64,000 nucleotides of DNA from Bradyrhizobium diazoefficiens (GTDB lineage Bacteria; Pseudomonadota; Alphaproteobacteria; Rhizobiales; Xanthobacteraceae), in contig NZ_JAENXS010000003.1 in the NCBI RefSeq assembly GCF_016612535.1, positions 372,001 to 436,000 on the forward strand. The letters are read 5' to 3'. Positions 60,229 to 64,000 of this stretch are shown in pieces. A model generated the notes under the pieces. That model had not been told where the DNA came from. It saw only the letters and a list, made by a program, of their open reading frames with translations, and ran no database searches. Every line of letters starts with the position of its first letter. Position 1 is the stretch's first letter. The position numbers were made by a program, and so were the translations under genes.

Positions 60229-60987
60229 ATGATGCCGAGCTTCCACAACGGCGCCGTTGAAATTGCCTATCTCGACGAAGGCGAGGGCGATCCGATCATC
60301 CTGGTGCACGGCTTTGCCTCCAGCAAGAACGTGAACTGGGTCTATCCGACCTGGGTTTCGGAGCTGCGCAAGAACGGCCGCCGCGTCGTTGCGCTGGACA
60401 ATCGCGGCCATGGCGACAGCGCAAAGCTCTACGAGCCCGCGCAATACTCGATCCCGACCATGGCCGGCGACGTGCTCGCGTTGATGGATCATCTCGCCAT
60501 CCCACAGGCCGATATCATGGGCTATTCCATGGGCGGGCGGATGACGGCGTGGCTCGGCCTCAACGAGCCGCAACGCCTGCGCTCTGCGATCCTCGGCGGC
60601 ATCGGCATCGGTGGCCTGATCGAGGGCACCGGCCCCGGTGAGAACGTCGCGAAAGCGCTGGAAGCGCCCTCGCTCGACGACGTCACCGATCCCGTCGGCC
60701 GCACCTTTCGGGCGTTCGCCGACCAGACCCGCTCCGACCACAAGGCGCTTGCCGCCTGCCTGCGCGGCACGCGCGACCTCATGGCGAAGGACGAGGCCGC
60801 GCGGATCGGCGTGCCCGTGCTGATTGCGGTCGGTAGCACCGACGACGTTGCGGGCTCGGCCAGCGCGCTCGGCGCGATCATTCCGGGCTCTGAAGTACTG
60901 GACATTCCGAACCGCGACCACATGCGTGCGGTCGGCGACAAGATCTACAAGACAGGCGTGCTCGACTTCCTGTCACGCCGCGCGTGA
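60229..60987 (+). CDS. Alpha/beta-hydrolase fold protein
   Basis: A 252-residue hydrolase: oxyanion motif ILVHGFASSKNVNW, nucleophile elbow IMGYSMGGRMTAWLG with Ser at residue 99, and late Asp/His in GSTDDVAGSA and IPNRDHMRAVGD. Two ATG codons in tandem begin at 60229. The length and lid are like those of 3-oxoadipate enol-lactonase and related esterases. Substrate unknown. Confidence 0.9.
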   Translation: MMPSFHNGAVEIAYLDEGEGDPIILVHGFASSKNVNWVYPTWVSELRKNGRRVVALDNRGHGDSAKLYEPAQYSIPTMAGDVLALMDHLAIPQADIMGYSMGGRMTAWLGLNEPQRLRSAILGGIGIGGLIEGTGPGENVAKALEAPSLDDVTDPVGRTFRAFADQTRSDHKALAACLRGTRDLMAKDEAARIGVPVLIAVGSTDDVAGSASALGAIIPGSEVLDIPNRDHMRAVGDKIYKTGVLDFLSRRA

Positions 60988-61193
60988 AAGCGGTGCTGTC
61001 CGGGCGATGAGGTTGCTGCCCAGCTATCCTAAAGTATCTTATCACATGGGGCTATACACTCTTTAATCCTCCACTCCTCCATGCGCAGACAACTGCAGTC
61101 CGCTAAGGGCGCAGATGAGACGTCAGCGTAAAGCGGGAGGGAATGTCGGCAATGGGCGAGAAGCGGATGTGCTGGCTCTGCGATGCTACTGAC

Positions 61194-61679
61194 TTAGTTT
61201 AGTTTCTCATCGGACCGAGAAGGTCCCCAAGCATATGCCTCTTCGGGGCTGCCAAACGCTCGTATGATCGGTTCGGAGAAACCAAGCACCTCGTAGCAGT
61301 AGTCGCTTCCGACAAAGGAGAAGTGCCGCGGCTTCCGACCAACCGGATCGATCGCAGCGTAGGCTTTCAGCAATGCCGAGTTCTTAGCTTCTTTAATGTA
61401 GACTCCGCCGTCATAGCGGCCAGTTGTTTTGTCCCCGTGACCGGCGACCGAATAGATCATTTCTTCGATGCCCGAATAGATCTCGCAGGACATTTCGATG
61501 CCGTAAGCGCGAAGGCCGGGGTTCGGTGCCACTACGATGAGATAGAGAACGCCACGCCAAAGACCTTGATCGAAAACAAAAGGTGGGCGTTCGATGCGAT
61601 CGATTATCGAAGGGTAGGGCCGCCATTTGATAGTGGGATCAGGAAACAAGAGGAGCCCTTTCGCTTTGGAAGTTTGCAC
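61194..61679 (-). CDS. Hypothetical protein in a lower-GC block
   Basis: A 161-residue protein with no recognised family. It has a beta-rich composition with many aromatic residues (KWRPYPSIIDRIERPPFVF, GYCYEVLGF-like stretches) and no signal peptide or membrane helix. The GC content, near 55% by eye, is clearly below that of the rest of the window, and it lies between two similar flanking sequences, so it may be acquired. The absence of a strong ribosome-binding site keeps confidence moderate. Confidence 0.55.
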   Translation of the reverse strand: MQTSKAKGLLLFPDPTIKWRPYPSIIDRIERPPFVFDQGLWRGVLYLIVVAPNPGLRAYGIEMSCEIYSGIEEMIYSVAGHGDKTTGRYDGGVYIKEAKNSALLKAYAAIDPVGRKPRHFSFVGSDYCYEVLGFSEPIIRAFGSPEEAYAWGPSRSDEKLN

Positions 61680-61872
61680 CGTAGTTTACGTTCGATGTCA
61701 GTTAAATTGTTTGCAGAGATGGTACACTGCCCGTCCAAAGATCTGATGCGGTGTCCCATTCCGGTCAATCACGTCCGTTCGGCTTGGTCAGGCCGTGCCC
61801 GGTCTCCCCCTCATTGCCGACAACAAGGTACCGGGTCGAGATTGTCCCGATGGGCCAATAGCTCCGTTGCTG

Positions 61873-62628
61873 CTAGCGGCCTGCATCTGCGCGCATGATC
61901 GCAGTCGCCTCATCTTCAGTCAGTCTTGTTTGTATGAGCTGGTCGATCGACCACTGCTTTTTTTCAAGGAAGTATGTCACCAGCAGCCGGAAGCGCGGAT
62001 AGCTGCCGTATCGGATCATCATCGGAATATCGACAGATCGATCACCGAGCGAGTCGCGCAACTGTTCAAACGACTCTCGGTTCTCAATGCCCACATAGTC
62101 TGCAAGTCCCTCGAAGACCCATTGCGGCATGCGATAGTTTGCAAGTCGACCAGCATGCTCCGTTTCAATGATATGAGTGAGTTCGTGAGCGCATAACCAG
62201 GCAGCCGTGCGCGGTGGTGTTCCCACATATTCCCAATGCACGACCCGGCCCGTATCAAAATTGATGCGGCTTAGGAAAGCAGGCCCTCCAAAGAGGGAGT
62301 ACGTAATGCCCCAGGCTTCGGGCTGCGGCCAGAAGAACAGGTGGTGGCGCCAGTTCGAGTTGGTGATGTAAACGTGGTACCGGCTTGAATGAGCCTTGAG
62401 CGGCGACCGCTCCAGGAGCTCCTCGCAATCGCGCAAGAAACGTGCTCCACCGGCGGCAGGTATGGGCTGATCCGAGGAGACGACAATTTTTCCGGCACCG
62501 ACTGAGTAGGCAAAGAGGGGATCCGGCCACATCAGAAGCGCACTAAACAAAAGTGCTCCGATGACCAGGGCTCCGCCAGCGCACAGCAGCGCTCGTTTGA
62601 CGATACGAAGCACGGAAACTTCCCACAT
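61873..62628 (-). CDS. Membrane-anchored putative zinc metallopeptidase (HExxH)
   Basis: A 251-residue protein with one N-terminal membrane helix (residues 13-34) and a periplasmic domain. AHELTHIIETEHAG at residues 147-160 gives an HExxH zinc motif (His148, Glu149, His152), and WVFEGLADYVG places a third ligand, Glu173, 20 residues later, the gluzincin arrangement seen in M1/M61-like peptidases. No larger family was recognised. It belongs to the lower-GC block, without obvious partners. A role in envelope protein processing is possible. Confidence 0.7.
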   Translation of the reverse strand: MWEVSVLRIVKRALLCAGGALVIGALLFSALLMWPDPLFAYSVGAGKIVVSSDQPIPAAGGARFLRDCEELLERSPLKAHSSRYHVYITNSNWRHHLFFWPQPEAWGITYSLFGGPAFLSRINFDTGRVVHWEYVGTPPRTAAWLCAHELTHIIETEHAGRLANYRMPQWVFEGLADYVGIENRESFEQLRDSLGDRSVDIPMMIRYGSYPRFRLLVTYFLEKKQWSIDQLIQTRLTEDEATAIMRADAGR

Positions 62629-62863
62629 CCAGGGGGTGTCGACACGCTCTCATCAACCGCAGAGCGGAGAGCGCGTCACTATGACCTCATTCCGATTGTT
62701 TTCAACCCTGCGCCAACGACGGCTCTGGGTCACAAGCTGCCCTTGGCAGACAGTTTCACCTTAGTCGGTTCATCTAACGGAAGCAGGCGTTGCTGCCCCT
62801 CCGAGCGAAGGCCAGCAACGGCCACAAACCGACATGGCCTGCTGATCAGCAAAGAGTCGGTCG

Positions 62864-63520
62864 CTACGTCCGGGGCGGAACTGCTTTATTAGCCAATCTC
62901 ACTGCATCGTCGTCGGCCTTTTTCACAAGTTCAGGCCATCGCGCTACTGAAATGCGACGAGCAAAATAAAGCGCAGCTGGGGCCGCCAAAAGGAACGCGA
63001 ATAGCGCAGAACCACGCTCACTGATTCCTCGCGACATCATCTCAAAGGCGATGACTAGAAGCGTTGGCACAAAGATGCAGAGAGCAATCAGCAGGGTTCG
63101 TTCGCGGACCTGCATCTGCTCGGCGGACCAACTTCCTTTTATCGGGAGCGCATCGATCCACCAGAAGCCACGAATCCAGAATTCGTTGGTTGGCAGATGC
63201 ACACGTCCGCCCAGCCGCTCCGCAGCCGCATCGTCGCCTCTCATCACCTCCCGCGGGAACAATGTGCTGGCGAGGCTGCGCAATCCGGGCAGGTTAAGTG
63301 GCCACGCAGCGATCAGCCATACAATCAGGCTGCGCTTGGAGCCAAGCTGCAGATAATCGTTCAAGAAGAGCCAAGCTGGAAGGCCGGTTACCATCGCAGC
63401 AAACGCCCAAGTCAGAAGGAAACGATGTACGGTGCGTCGTTCGATCGCGGACCATCGACCAGCTTGATCGACGCGGAGCCACCACCATCTTGTCCAGCCC
63501 TGTTGGCTGCTTTCGCTCAC
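62864..63520 (-). CDS. Hypothetical membrane protein
   Basis: A 218-residue protein with about four hydrophobic segments (FLLTWAFAAMVTGLPAWLFL, SLIVWLIAAWPLNLPGL, TLLIALCIFVPTLLVIAF and FAFLLAAPAALYFA) and a Trp-rich N-terminus. No family was recognised. Together with 61194 and 61873 it makes up the lower-GC orphan block. Confidence 0.6.
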   Translation of the reverse strand: MSESSQQGWTRWWWLRVDQAGRWSAIERRTVHRFLLTWAFAAMVTGLPAWLFLNDYLQLGSKRSLIVWLIAAWPLNLPGLRSLASTLFPREVMRGDDAAAERLGGRVHLPTNEFWIRGFWWIDALPIKGSWSAEQMQVRERTLLIALCIFVPTLLVIAFEMMSRGISERGSALFAFLLAAPAALYFARRISVARWPELVKKADDDAVRLANKAVPPRT

Positions 63521-63787
63521 CTTCTCACCCCTTGCGCAGAGGCCCCGAATTTGGTTGCATATCGTCCCTCCGTCAACCTTTCGGATGCCAGATGCTCAAT
63601 TTTCAATGAAGTCTGAAGTCCGCTAGGGTCACAAGCAGACGTGCAAGCGGGCCGCTTGAGGGTGCCTGGAGTCCCCCGCCAAGGCTGTTAGCGGACTCTA
63701 GCTCTTTTTCGACGCGGATAGGCTGTTATCGCCAAGTCGCGCTCGCTGCTCGGGCGAAACCAAGTGCGATGACGCATCATCCCAATC

Positions 63788-64000
63788 TCATCGCGCTTTG
63801 CTGGTGTCGCCGAACGCGCGGAACAGCGCCATCAGCACCACGAAGGTCGCGACCCACACCATCCGGGCGCCGTAACGGTCGTGCGGGCCGGAGATGACGG
63901 CGCAGATGAAGGCATTGCCGAGCAGCGCCAGTGTCACGGTCGCCGCCAGCAAGGTCAGATCGTCGAGCCGCCGGTTTGCGAGCGAATGCGCGAGCAACGC
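63788..64000 (-). CDS. Membrane protein, C-terminal fragment at the window edge
   Basis: The last 70 codons of a gene that starts beyond the window. Two hydrophobic helices (DDLTLLAATVTLALLGNAFICAVISG and MVWVATFVVLMALF, outlined) around a GPHDRYGARMVW loop. This ending is like those of large polytopic proteins that rhizobia carry in many copies; the fragment is too short for a family call. Confidence 0.6.
   Translation of the reverse strand, partial: ALLAHSLANRRLDDLTLLAATVTLALLGNAFICAVISGPHDRYGARMVWVATFVVLMALFRAFGDTSKAR

Overview
The window is a high-GC (roughly two thirds by eye) chromosomal segment of an alphaproteobacterium, most probably Bradyrhizobium or a close relative in the Nitrobacteraceae. 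Grounds: a usg gene, a groESL operon carrying both an RpoH-like promoter and a CIRCE operator, a CHASE2 cyclase paired with a FecR-like protein, and several families of GC-rich palindromic intergenic repeats. The genus is an inference from gene content and sequence style. About 70 genes are supported, with one tRNA (Leu, UAA). No CRISPR array, rRNA, prophage or intact insertion sequence was seen.

Layout. 0-7 kb: the end of an AdhP-type alcohol dehydrogenase; an ArsR-SRPBCC-GFA operon divergent from a TetR-HlyD-ABC efflux operon, with three clean palindromic operators between them; a membrane class III cyclase; a small secreted protein. 7-11 kb: a GntR regulator, an MFS transporter broken by one extra G, a Tat-type amidohydrolase and a PhzF protein. 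11-20 kb: DUF488 and DUF72 genes, small secreted proteins, a GT2/GtrA plus GT39 pair for lipid-linked sugar transfer, a CHASE2 cyclase with a FecR/EF-hand-like partner, and a Tlde1-type (DUF2778) cell-wall enzyme behind a CtrA-like site. 20-27 kb: GST, isochorismatase, LysR regulator, signal peptidase I, groESL, usg, and a cupin with a basic tail. 27-40 kb: a nucleoside transporter, an MFS exporter, an SDR, then the four-gene cluster ATP-grasp / alpha-E / transglutaminase / Anbu proteasome-like peptidase, followed by a CinA-like protein, gpt, a Cys4 protein, a MetE-like protein, an isomerase and a quinone reductase.

40-55 kb: crotonase, amidase, two M20 hydrolases, an M81 (MlrC-type) peptidase and a complete Dpp-type ABC importer (fused DppDF, DppC, DppB, and a divergent binding protein). 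This looks like one uptake-and-hydrolysis unit for peptides or amide compounds. It is followed by a GT39 membrane protein and a Bcr/CflA transporter. 56-61 kb: tRNA-Leu, a small lipoprotein, an FAD monooxygenase with a zinc-finger protein, an unknown membrane protein and an alpha/beta hydrolase. 61-63.7 kb: a lower-GC block of orphan genes, including a membrane-anchored HExxH protein, bounded by two similar short sequences and so possibly acquired. The window ends inside a membrane protein gene.

The most interesting unit is the Anbu/ATP-grasp/alpha-E/transglutaminase cluster (30.8-35.0 kb), a predicted peptide-ligation and proteolysis system with no firmly known product. Next are the M81/M20/amidase/Dpp cluster, the EF-hand loop in the FecR-like partner of a cyclase with an altered nucleotide pocket, and the orphan block at the right end.
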